NCBI GenBank assembly: GCA_030549495.1
Contig: JAUIRK010001036.1
Location: 64,501-128,500, forward strand
Direction of reading: 5' to 3'
Length of the DNA: 64,000 nt
Origin: Nectonema munidae
Taxonomy: Eukaryota; Nematomorpha; Nectonematoida; Nectonematidae
The notes under the pieces are model-generated. The model worked only from the letters and a program-made list of their open reading frames with translations. It made no database searches and was not told the DNA's origin. The position numbers were made by a program, and so were the translations under genes. Within the stretch, counting starts at the first letter, position 1. Each line of letters begins with the position of its first letter. This document shows, piece after piece, positions 1-11,249 of the stretch.

Positions 1-840
1 TTTACTTCTAAAAATTGTCTCCAAAAACATTCCTTCAAATGTTATGTATAAAATATGTTTTATACCAAGTTTTATTTCTGGACTAAGATTCTGGATTTAA
101 AGTGTCTGACAGTGTTAATAAAATTTGCGGTTCACGTCTGAAAACTGTATTCAATAATATTATCCAAAATTTTATGTGAAATATATATATTTTTATACCA
201 AATCAACAATGCTAGATTCATTGAGTGACACCGTGTTTGCATTTAGGATTTAAAGTCAATCAAATTTGTGGTTTACTTCTAAAATTTGTCTCCAAAAATA
301 TTTATTCAAATTTTACATGAAAGACATGTTTTTATACCGAATCGATCATGCTAGTTTCATTTCTGGACTCAGTTTGGGCATTTAAAGGTTTTAAAATATT
401 TTAGTGTAAAATATTTTTGCGGTTTACGTCTAATATCTACAGAAATATTTTTAAAATTTAAATAAAATATCTGTCTTTATACCAAATTGAAGATGCTGGT
501 TTCATTTTTGGACTCCTTTTTCGCATTTTGGGTTACATAATATCTGAAAGCTTCAATCAGATTTGAAAAACTGTCTCCAAAAATATTTTCAAATTTTCAT
601 ATAAAATATCTGTTTTTATAGTAAATTGACTATGCTTATTTTATTTCTGTACTCCATTTTGGCTAATAAGGTTAAAAAATATCTGGAAGTATCAATTAAA
701 TTAGTGATGTATGCCTGAAAATCATCTTTAAAATTTTTCAAAAAATCGTTATATAGTAAAAATAGAATTTTTTTTAATATATATTTTGTCTTATAATACT
801 TTCTTCAATCATGCTGAGTATGAAATATTTATTTAAAAAA
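1..840. repeat. Satellite-like tandem array A, monomer about 130-148 bp
   Basis: About six diverged copies of one unit run from the window edge. Each begins near a version of GCGGTTTACTTCTAAAA (positions 1, about 130, 270, 418, 563, 703), continues with TTTTTATACCAAATC and then TTTCATTTCTGGACTC. Spacing is 129-148 bp. The copies grow less alike toward the right, as at the edge of an array. The array probably continues to the left of the window. No coding potential is visible. Confidence 0.8.
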
Positions 841-1860
841 AAAGAAAACGAATCCTCTTTTGAATTATAAAATTGTTTGAAGATTATTATCAGAGTAGGA
901 AGCAACCTGAAAACTAATTGAAAGGAGAACATGTGATCAAAACAAATAATTTAAAAAAATATGTATCTTGAGTAAATCGAGGATCACCGTGTTCCAATCA
1001 ATTAGGATGTGTGTAATGATCTAATATTGGTGCTTCAAAAATATTTTGACCGTGAAAAAGAAGTTCCTCTTTTTAAAATTAAAAAGCTTTAAATGTATGC
1101 CTTATAAGCTAAGATTACAATTATCATTTCACTAAGTGGTAGGAAATCTGAAAATTTACAATAGGTCAGAGTTATCAAAAATGGCACAGATGCAAATATT
1201 TGAGAATTTAGTCACCATTAAGATATTTTTTAATTTAAATTGAATTTGTCCATCTTTTTCCTTTTGCGTGAAAGAGAGAATCTTTTAGATGAAGAAGGTG
1301 GACAACGTTTTGTAATTGAACAATGAACTTCATCTGATGAAATGAGTGATTCATTAGAAAAAAACCTTTGAACTGGGATTGGTTATGTCAAATATTCAGG
1401 CTGAATATCTCTTTACATGACCTGATAATAAAATATACGATACTGATAAAAAAAGCCTAAGATCATCAAGAAGATTCTTTAATCAGAATGCTTTGAGAGA
1501 GGAAAAAATCTGGTCAAAATAAATCCTCAAAAAGTTTTTTCAAACACACATTGAAGAAAATAAATTTTTAATGAAAAAAGAGCTACCAAGAAAGGAACAT
1601 CGTAGAATGAATTGCAAAATTACATACTGTATAAAGTATAGAAGATATGACGTAGAGACTACGAGCCGATAACGAATTTGTAGCCAATAAGATGGAGGTC
1701 CTGTCGAGATACATAATTTACTGACAAATGAAATATTTTGAGTGAATTAAACACCTAAAGTTGGTTTATTAAATAAATTAAGAAAATAATAGCCAGAGAA
1801 ATACTGCAAGTAGAATTTATTTTGAAGTTTATATATTTGACATTGATTTACATTTTTAAT
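841..1860. other. Non-coding, no recognised feature
   Basis: AT-rich sequence with stops in all frames. I see no gene, RNA gene or clear repeat between the two satellite arrays. Confidence 0.5.
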
Positions 1861-2370
1861 CGATTTTTTGACAAGTTTTATTGATTTCATTAAAAATGAA
1901 CCTCACCATTAAATTTTACATACTTGAAAATGGGTATATATGTATAAAAAACTTTTTATAAGAATAAAAATTTTAATTTTGACACGGGCTGTCATATTTA
2001 CGTTATTTTTGTCAGGTTTTACTCATTTCCATAAAAAAGGAATATCACCAGTAAACACAGCGTACTTGAAAATGGTTATATAGGTGTAAAAAAATTATAT
2101 AGTTATTTGGATAAAATGTTTCTTTTTGAGAGAAATCAATTTTTTGACAGGTTTGATTGATTTTCATAAAAAAATGAATATCACTATTGAATTCACCACG
2201 ATTGAAAATGGGAATATATGTGTAAAAAAACTTTATATAATTATTTGGATAAAAAGTTCCTTTTTGAGATGAGGTGTCAAATATAAATTATTTTTTGACA
2301 GGTGATTTTGATATAAAAAAATGGATATCACCACTAAATTCAGCATAATTGAAATATATGTATCACATTA
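1861..2370. repeat. Satellite-like tandem array B, monomer about 143-146 bp
   Basis: Four diverged units start near 1861, 2003, 2147 and 2290 with versions of TTTTTTGACAGGTTTTATTG. They share CATAAAAAAATGAATATCACC and a GAAAATGGGTATATATGTGT block about 50-60 bp further on. The unit sequence is unrelated to array A, although the period is similar. Confidence 0.78.
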
Positions 2371-2409
2371 AAAATATTTATAAAAATTTATTAATATATT
2401 AGAAAAGGA

Positions 2410-2448
2410 GGGGGGGGGGGGGTACTTTTACCCCCCCCCCCCCCCCCC
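2410..2448. repeat. G13 tract facing a C18 tract: perfect hairpin
   Basis: Thirteen G (2410-2422), then TA, a CTTT loop, TA and eighteen C (2431-2448). The G tract, TA and part of the C tract make a 15-bp perfect stem with a 4-base loop. Both strands could also form G-quadruplex or i-motif structures. Homopolymer lengths may be uncertain in the assembly. Confidence 0.85.
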
Positions 2449-2664
2449 TAGCACTTGAGCGGACAAATTTAGCCAAGCACAAATAGTGTTATTAAAAAGA
2501 ATAATTATTTTATATTTACCAGAAGGTATTTACTGATTTCAGCGGGGGGTGTGCAGTGACATTTTCTGAGACACTTGATTGTTCCCCCTAAACTTGCGCA
2601 TATTGAAACTCGCTTTTTATACAAACCCAAGTTCTTTGCAAAGTTTGTTCTAACGATATTCCAT

Positions 2665-2800
2665 TGTCTATGAATACAGCTTATGGCTCGATACAATCCT
2701 GACACGAATGCTTCCAAAACTACCTTATCTAGTGGCTAGATCGCCAGAGCACTACCTAATTGTAAAAAGCTTTGATTTTTTTTAAAAGAAGAAAACTAGA
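2665..2800. repeat. Dispersed repeat, copy 1 (partner at 27,320-27,465)
   Basis: This stretch and 27,320-27,465 share, in the same order, CGATACAATCCT.ACNCGAA, a GTCTAGTG-like block, GACTACCTAA.TGTAAAAA, CTTTGA and GAAGAAAACNAG. The reverse strand has a weak tRNA-like look, so it could be a SINE, but I cannot fold a convincing tRNA from it. Confidence 0.5.
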
Positions 2801-3045
2801 ATAAAGAACTAAAATTTGTGTCCAAAATTGTGAAAATTTTAACAATGGAATAAAAGATCTCATTTTTAAAAACACATTTGAGGCCATTTTCAGTAATGAT
2901 TCATTTTATCCGTCTTTGCATAAATTTTATTGGTTCAAACCTTATTTAAGTAAAAATATTATAAGGTTTTTTTCACGATGATTCAACATTTTATTTAACA
3001 CAATATAAAATCCCTTTTTAAGGTAGTAACACGAAATTGGATGAT

Positions 3046-6000
3046 ATGGAGTTTTTTCTGAATAAAGCCGCATACTTTACTAGACATTTTTCAAATCCCA
3101 AAAACTTTTCAACACTCCAAGTTACATCCAGTGAATCCTATCTCATTTGTTCTTTTTTGGAGATATGTCAAGCAAGTTCCTTTTTTCTACAACACGCACT
3201 CACCCTAGATATGGATGAAGATTTGAATAAGGATCCCGAAATGAGCAAATTTGCGAACGGAATCCATAAAGATATGAACGCTAAGATTTGCGAAGAAGCA
3301 CACGAGAACGCATATGTTAAAGGCCTTTTAAATGAAGGCATACCCAAAAATATTATTGGTATGGAAGAGATAGATGATTTTGTAGATGATGAGAAATATT
3401 CTGAAGAAGTTGATGGAATCATTGAACAGTTGAAGAGTAAAATTTTGCAAAATATCTATGAAGATCGAGATATCACCTGCCTTCCAGAAGAAAAGGGGCC
3501 AATGGAAATTGGTATAACTGAAAAAGAGTCAATCATAGCAGCAAATGATCCTACATCACTTCCGAAAGATGAAAATAAAATTTGGAAAGCAGCCATCTCG
3601 CAAACAAACAGTTGTGAGGGAAAGAGAGTCAATGCGAAATCGAATTTGAGGAAACAACGACAAATCAGGAGTGAAAAGACGAAGCATGTAAGATGGAGTT
3701 TGGAAGATATCAAGTACACGACAGTAAGTCACGCTTTTACTCTTTTTTTTTTAAAAATCTTTTGCCCTTGTAGAAAACATTTGCAAAGTTCGTATAAACT
3801 CTCAAATGTGAAAAAAAAATTTACAGTAAGCATTTAAAATTAAAAATTGGTTTAGTAATTTATATTCTTTACTAAATACACATTTATAAACAGTTTACCG
3901 TTAATTCAAATATTATTATTCAAATCTATTTAAATTTAATGTTTATTGATTTTTCAAATATTTACGTTAATTTTTAAATACATCAAAACTTGACAATTGT
4001 TTTTTTAAATGAATAAGAATGATTCTAAAAATACAAACTTTCAGGTCTCGAATTTAGCGAAAATCGTAATTTAAACCAGCAAGAAAAATAGAAATTGCCA
4101 CTTAATTGAAAAATCATTTATCAGATTGTAAATATCAAACAAATTACTATACATTAGCACTTATATTATTTACTACTTTTCTTTATGACAATAACGCTTG
4201 CGGTGCTTTTTCGTTTTGAGGAAACCCGTCTATTTTTTGGGAGACCTCGTAGTTTTGGGTAGGTAGCATATCAGATAAAAATGATTAAATTTAAAGGATG
4301 AAAAGGAGAAAAATTTATTGAGTTTGATAATTCAGCATAACACTATATACATCTGGGCTTATCCTGACCTGTAGTTGTTTTCACCGCCAAAAATTAACAT
4401 AAATATGAATGGCAGTGTCTCCTCTCATTTTCTGCCTTGTCGCAGTGTCTGGCACAACCAAAGAGATTCAATGAGGTTTGTACATTCACCTATGATCAGA
4501 TCTTTAAAGTTCTTAGAGTGATCAACTGTAAAGTGCTAATAATAATAATAATCATTGCCTGGCAAAAAAGCTGTTTGACTATAAGCGTACACTTATCTGT
4601 AATAGTAAAATCTCCTGATGTGATTAGCTATCTCAAAATCACATAATTTATTAGTAGCGCTTTCAATCTATTTTCTCTCTAGTTAGCAGATTTCTCAAAG
4701 TGGATTCTGGGATAGAAGCCCAAGGCTTCTCAAAACATTTCCATCACTTATCAAAATTAATTAATTTTCATCTTTTTTCTTTAACTTTAGTCAATATTTT
4801 TCTTCAAATTTGCTAAATTGTCATAGATTGATCACACAAATCTTGGCATCTGATACATATTTCAAATAATTATAAGATTCCTAATAATCGATCTCTAAAA
4901 TCATCATCTTTTTTCTTATAAAGGAGCAGGTTAAATAAAAGTCATTTCAATCAAATCCTACTAAAACATTGCAGTTCAAAGCAGACACTTCAGTTTAGAT
5001 TTACGAGGTGTAGCTCTTTTCTTGTATTGTTCTAGTTTTATTCGAAGCTTAATAACGAAATCCCATGGGGTATACAAAAATCGTGACTTTTCATTCATCA
5101 ATCTTCAAAAGGAGTTTTGAGAAATAAAGCTCCAAATATGTTTAATATCATCCTTTTTTTGTATAAAAGTTTCTCTTTTTTTTAAATATATTTTTCACAT
5201 GAGTTATTTCCGTAATCAATAAAAATGTATTTTTTTATGGATTTTTTCAATCACCTAAGATTTTAAATCTAATCTTAGTCATTAAAAGTGGTTTACAGTC
5301 AATTGGCCGCACAATTAAAATTTCATTCCATGATGTACAGATTCAAAAAGAAGGATATGATTTCAGTGTACAACATTGTAAACGGGGAGATATAGCTAAA
5401 TGCGAAAAGTTTACCCGATTGCTCTATGAGAACACAACGATTTAATACTTACAAGTTTCAATAGTCTCATTGCAAAATTCATATCTAAAAAATTTTTTCT
5501 CTCAGCGTATGATCAATGATTGGAACTCACTGCATGAATCTATTGTTCAATCTTTATCCTTGAATATTTTTAAGAATAGACTAGATGATATTTAGAAGGT
5601 AAACATTCTTGAGCCTTTTTGATACCTTGAAATTTTTTATACTTGAAATTTTTCAGTGATAATGATCTATAATAAGATATTTATAGGCTTTGCCTTTTTT
5701 TCGCTAATAAATTATATTAATTATGTTAATATAATCATCTCTTCCCACTGTCAGTTAATACCTTATGATTCTGAACATGATGGTAGCGGAACATTCCTAT
5801 GATTTTGACATTGTAGACGTTTACTTATATTTTTCTTATCCCATCCCAAATTTAGAATGTTTCGCATAGAACTTTTTTGTTTGTCAGTTGAAATTTTATT
5901 TGAAAAATTATTCAAGTATATCAATGCAAAAAAACTTATCAAAATAACATATATTTTATTATAAAGTTGAATTTTTTTAATAAACAAAAAGAGTGATATT

Positions 6001-9000
6001 TTAAACAAATTTATTCAAATAAAACGAATTTTCGACTAAACGAGTCTTTATCAAGTTGAAGTGCTAAATGTAGAAGATGTAAATGCTCCTTTACAGGCGG
6101 GAACGTTCAAACCTTTTCATTATCTTCTGCATTTAGTACTTCAGCTTGATAAGGACTCATTAAGTCGAAACTTCGTTTTATTTAAATAAATTTGTTTATT
6201 TAACATTATTCTTTTTGTTTACTCTTTTCATATTACACAAATGACCCTTCAGCGCTTTACCTATATTTTTTTTAATAATATCTAATTTAAAACAAAATAT
6301 TTATTGAATTTACATATTACTTTTACTAATAAACAAACATAAAATTAGCAAATTTTAGATCCTTAACGTCGCACAACTCAAAATATTTAACTAAGCCCTC
6401 AGAAGCTTTGACATAATGGCAGTTTACTGTATTTTTTGAGTCAAAAAAAGCCTAATAATAAAGAATATGCTAGTATCTCAAACTTCAATACAACTTTGAA
6501 TAAAAAACAAAAAAATCTTAAACACAAAAAAGCAGCTAAATAATTGTGTAAATTTTTTTGTAAGTATAATGTTAAATTTTTTAACGTTACAAACGTAAAA
6601 ATATATGAAATATTAGAATTCATAAACACTCGCTCTAATAAAGTTCTCGGGATTTTGTTGGCGTAAACACTCTGGAGCGATATACGTTATAGAGCGACAA
6701 TTTTAAAGCGACTCGTTTTTAAAAAGATGTGAATTGTGTTGTGTCCAGTCTCTTTTTGACAGTTAATTGAATTGAAAAATTATTAAAGTATTTTTGTTTT
6801 GTAATCTTTTGTTTGCGATATTTTTTTTAGAAAACGTTTGCGTTCTCTCAATCAATTGTTTTGAGAAGGCATTTGTTTAAATGTCGTTTAATTTGTCTTT
6901 TTATGTTCAGGGTGCGTGTGAAAATAGATGTGAATACCAACATGACTTAGTGATGGAAGTGAAGGGAATGAAACAGCAATACTAACGAGGATTTTCTTCT
7001 AAAATTGTAACAATGTGGATATTTTTTTGTAAATTGAGAAGTCTGAATGTTGACATTTGGACATGGAATATGTTATTTTCGTTTTGTGAAGTACTTGTTT
7101 TTTTGTTTGTGAGGCAGAATTGTTTTTGTTCAGTCTAAAGAGGATTTACGTTTACACGTGTTATTTTTTTGTAGGTATGTCTGTGTGATAATAATAATTA
7201 ATCGATTTTGATGAAGTCGTTTGGTGTCTTGAGTTAGGAAAAGCTCTATTTATGAGCTGTGCATACCATAGTTTTGCTTTCATCATTTTTTAATGTTTCT
7301 AGACAGTTCTTTTTCTTATGAGTTAGGTTTGCGTGATTAAATGTGTTATTTAATTTTTTCAAATCTTTGCATAAAGTAATAAGTTTTAAGAATTTGAACT
7401 TAAAATGCATAAAGATCGTGTCGAATTTTATATTCGTTTTACATATACGATATGCAAAAATATATTAATATAATCTCTTCAAATTAGAAATTTTTAAGAT
7501 TAATATTTTTCATTTTTTTAAGTTTCTAAAAGATAATCAAGAAGATGATGAAAATTATAATCATGAAAATGTTGGTGATGATAATGATGACGAAGATGAT
7601 GATGAAAGTTTAAGCTCTGAAATCTCTCTAGATTCAGATTTATCTGAGCAAAGATTAGTCTCAACTGAATTTTTAAATGATTCGAAAAACGAACCCTTAG
7701 AATTGATTCAATCCGAAACAGAAAATACTTTTCAACAGATCAAACAAGATGAAAATAGTTTGCTTTTCAAGTCAAATAAAGATGAAGAAAAAAATAATTA
7801 TGTAGTGTTGAATAGAAAAGAAATATCCACACAAACCCTTTTCACATCTAGGGAAGAAACTCCGGATTACAAAGAATGCAAAATTTCCTCACTTCTGTAT
7901 CAAGATCCCTTAAAACTGGTTCAAGTTTCTTTTTTTCCGATCCATTCTGAAGACAAACTTTTAATTGTTGAACGCAAACATAGTGATATCTCTATACCAG
8001 AGGATTTAACGCAAAGGGGTTCTTTAATCAAAAGCGAAGAATCGGCTAACCCAGAGGTGAATGATGAGATAGACGTTGAAGATGAAGAAAAAAGGAAAGA
8101 GTTTTTTGAGAGATTAAATGACAAATTGAACATCATTAAAGCGGAATTGGATAATGTTGATGAAAGTTTGGGGCAAATATCTAAAATTGAAGAAAGTTTT
8201 GAGGATTTCCTTGATCATTCATTGATCGAGAGCGAATTCACAAAAAGAGATTGTACCCCCAAGCAACAGGAGGAAGAAGAAAATAGAGAGAATGAGAGAA
8301 ACAAAACTTGTGAAAGTTTTATCCCTCTTGAAAAAATCAAGATCATTGACATGTGTAAAGTTGAAGAGTTTGAAATAAAACCAATCCCTGTAGAAGATGT
8401 CCAACATATATTTAAAGAAATGCCTTTAGAAAACAATGAAAAATTGTTAAGTGATTTGGAAAAAGAAACCTCTCAAAATTTGGTTCCTACTGAAAATGTA
8501 AAATTTATTGACTCTAATACAGATTATCAGTTTCAAAAAATTCAAAAAAATGAAGATATTGTGGAAAATGAAGCTAAAGACTTACTTTTAGAAAATAAAG
8601 CAAATGTGTTAAGTAAAAATTTAGAAAAAGTGACATCTGAACATTTGGTTGGAATTGAAAAAGTCAAGTCATTGACTTTAGAACAAAGAGAAAATAAGCC
8701 ATGTGAAAATTTGGAAAAAAAGACTTGTCAAAATTCTGTTTCTACTGAAAATATAAAGGTCATTGACTCTTGTGTTGTAGAAAAATTTCAATCGAATGAA
8801 ATAATTGAAGAAAATGTGGAAAATGAATTTAAAGATTCACCTCTAGGACATGTTGAATGCATTTTAGAGAAGGAATTGAAAAATGAACCTAATGTAAATT
8901 TGACTCCAATGGAGGATATAACGTTTATTGATCCTGGTATTAACCTGGAGTTTCAGACAAAAACAGTGTGTAATGAAAGTGCGTCTTCTGGACTTCAAGA

Positions 9001-9940
9001 ATCGGAAGAAAAATATAGTAACGTTTATGATAACACGCAAAAAAAAAGTGAAAAAGTTGATGATTCCGAAAAAACAAAGATCATTAACTCTCATATGGCT
9101 GAAGAGTTTAATGCAAATATACTGATTGGTGAAAAAGCTAATATTCACCTAGAAGAGCATCCTTTAGAAGAAAAAGTTAAAATCATTGAGTCTCGTGCTG
9201 AGCAAGAAATTTCTTCAATTCAAGTACTTAGTGAAAAAACGACTTTTGAATTCAAACCTAAAACTGTTGAAGATAGAAAACGATTACTTAAATGTAACAT
9301 TGTTAGCAAATCATTGAATAGTAACAATCAAAATAATTTAACCAAATCATTCGCTGAAGATAATGTGTCTGGATTTTCAAATAATAAAATATTGTTAGAC
9401 AAAAAGCATTCTGGCCAATCACATTACGAAATTTTGAAACCAAAAGAGGAGAAGATAAAATCCTTAGATATTTCATATCAATATGATAAAGAAGAAAATA
9501 AATCAGAAGAAGGAAAAGTATTATTGCATGATTCGAAAAAAAAGAAGGATTGTAATAAAGGTGAATCTACAAATTTTTTATCTCAAAAAAGAATTGAACT
9601 TTTAGGAAAAGATGAGAATGTTGAAGAATCTTCAAATATAAGAAGCCCTATTGTAAACAAGGCTAAGATAAATAATTACGAAGGGATCGTTGTAGGTCAA
9701 ATAAAAATGGAAAAAACTATTCAAGGCGAAGATTTACGAAAAAGTTGGAAAAAAGATGAAACAAAATCTCGCCAAATAAGTGAGCCTAGTGTTTTAAAAG
9801 TGGGAATAGATAATGAAACAAAAAATGTCTTTGGAAAAACAAAATCTATTTCAATCTTCCGTCCAACATTTTTACAAAAGAAACTCCAACCAGAAAAGAT
9901 GGAAGTTCCTGAATGGGCGAATAAATTTAGGAAAAAATAA
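3046..9940 (+). CDS. Orphan acidic Glu/Lys-rich repeat protein, two visible exons
   Basis: Exon A is about 3023-3723 and exon B is 7523-9940. They are joined by an intron with donor ACA/GTAAGT and acceptor TTTTTTTAAG, phase 0 on both sides. From ATG 3046 (context GATATGG) the product is about 1,031 residues: 226 from exon A and 805 from exon B. Upstream of 3025 the frame meets a stop. CCCTTTTTAAG at 3012-3022 is a plausible acceptor, so further 5' exons may exist. Exon A has an N-terminal segment with some hydrophobic residues, then acidic sequence. Exon B opens with an Asp/Glu cluster (about residues 230-262). It then carries about seven degenerate units with core E-x-V/I-K-x-I-D-S (residues about 480-815) and ends in a basic tail, VPEWANKFRKK. 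It is low in complexity, probably helical or disordered, with no signal peptide or membrane segment. I do not recognise the family. AATAAA overlaps the stop. Confidence 0.65.
5290..5625 (+). mobile_element. LINE 3' end fragment (non-LTR reverse transcriptase C-terminus)
   Basis: With frame changes the + strand reads KRRDMISVYNIVNGEI-like, then SQRMINDWNSLHES, then NIFKNRLDD. This is the conserved extreme C-terminus of CR1/jockey-type reverse transcriptase ORFs (compare the usual RVINDWNSLPE and FKNRLD blocks). It is interrupted by stops and lacks everything upstream, so it is a 5'-truncated dead copy. Confidence 0.6.
6003..6197. mobile_element. Foldback MITE with 76-bp terminal inverted repeats
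   Basis: The left arm 6003-6078 and the reverse complement of the right arm 6122-6197 agree at about 67 of 76 positions, starting AAACAAATTTATT and passing through TTTCGACT and TTATCAAG. The spacer is 43 bp. Most mismatches are transitions. There is no coding capacity. The superfamily is not clear. Confidence 0.8.
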
Positions 9941-11240
9941 AGATCAAATGAAAATATTTTTATATTTTTTATTGGCTTATTATAGTAAGTAAACATTATT
10001 AAAATTACTTAGATCAAATTAAAAATGAAATTTAATTATATATTTCAATTTAATATATTTGCATACACATAAAATGAAAAACTTTAATCCTTTGTAAATA
10101 TTATAAATACAATATATCAAAATCCTGATGATGAAATGTATGATCAAGTTATAAAGGCTGCATTTGATGATTATGACTATATCATAAATTTGATGATGAT
10201 GATGTTTTTTAACACGATGTCTTATACCGAATATCACTGATAACGGTTTTATAATCTATTGAATACTAAACTTACAAATATATCCAAGTTAAAGTATTAA
10301 ATATACTTAATGCGAATAAGCTAAAGTTTTTAATAAAATATCAATATTATTTGCATTTTATCTTACGCATTTTTTTTATAGTTTTCACCGTTGGAGTATT
10401 TTTGCCTTTTATATATTTTGTATACGATTTACTGGAAAAAAATAAAATGTTATGTGTGTAATATTATAATTTAACTTAAATAAATTTATTTTATAGCTTT
10501 AATTTTTTTTTCATTTAACATATATAACACATAAGGAGAAAAATATTGTAATTGAAATATGTATCTACCAGAGGCAAAAGAGGAGCCGTTTAGGAAGTCG
10601 AATAGGGGAACGGTTTGGAAAATGAAGTTTGAATGAAAATTCCATTAAAAAGCTAAAAGAGTTTTAGGGCGGAGCATATCCAGAAAATTTTTAGGGAGAG
10701 AATTTTTTTTATAATTTTCAAAATTTATTGAAGAATTTTTGTCTGATGAAGATACTAGTATTATTAACGGTAAACTCCCAATCCCACCTTAACTGCGGAT
10801 AACTGCACGCATTTTATCAAGTTAAATTACATTATTTGTAATTGCATCACTACCTTCTAGCTGAACAAGAGAAAAAAATCATTCATACTCTTATATTTCC
10901 AACTAATTCTAAAAAATTGTCTTTGAAATTGGCCGTTGTTGCGAAAACTCAACGCAAAGTTTATCTTTATTTTTTTCTCAAAAACAAAAACTTATTGAGT
11001 TAATTTAAAACTAAAATATAACCAATTTTTTTTATTTAATTGAGTATATCTGTTTTTAAATTACTGCTTATATATTATTCCTAAGTGTTTTGGTTAGCGC
11101 TTCCTTTTTTCTTTAATTGTTTCTCTCTTCAAAAAGAACTCAACAAACAACATTAAAATTAGTACTTGACACGCAATTTCAGCAAGATCCTTTTAATTTT
11201 TTTGATCTTAATAAACCTGAAGATTATTATTTTTTGAAAG
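9941..11240. other. Intergenic, with one dispersed repeat
   Basis: AT-rich with no gene seen. Positions about 10,775-10,855 (CTCCCAATCCC, then AACTGCGGATAACTG, then ATTTGTAATT) match 32,940-33,010 closely, so they are two copies of an unclassified dispersed repeat. The remainder shows nothing. Confidence 0.5.
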
Positions 11241-11249
11241 CATCCAATT

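Larger units (their letters stand above)
3724..7522 (+). other. Intron of the orphan gene, with inserted elements
   Basis: About 3.8 kb lie between the two exons. It contains a LINE tail at about 5,290-5,625 and a foldback MITE at 6,003-6,197. The rest, including 3,850-5,280 and 6,200-7,500, is AT-rich with no recognisable coding or RNA feature. Confidence 0.5.
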
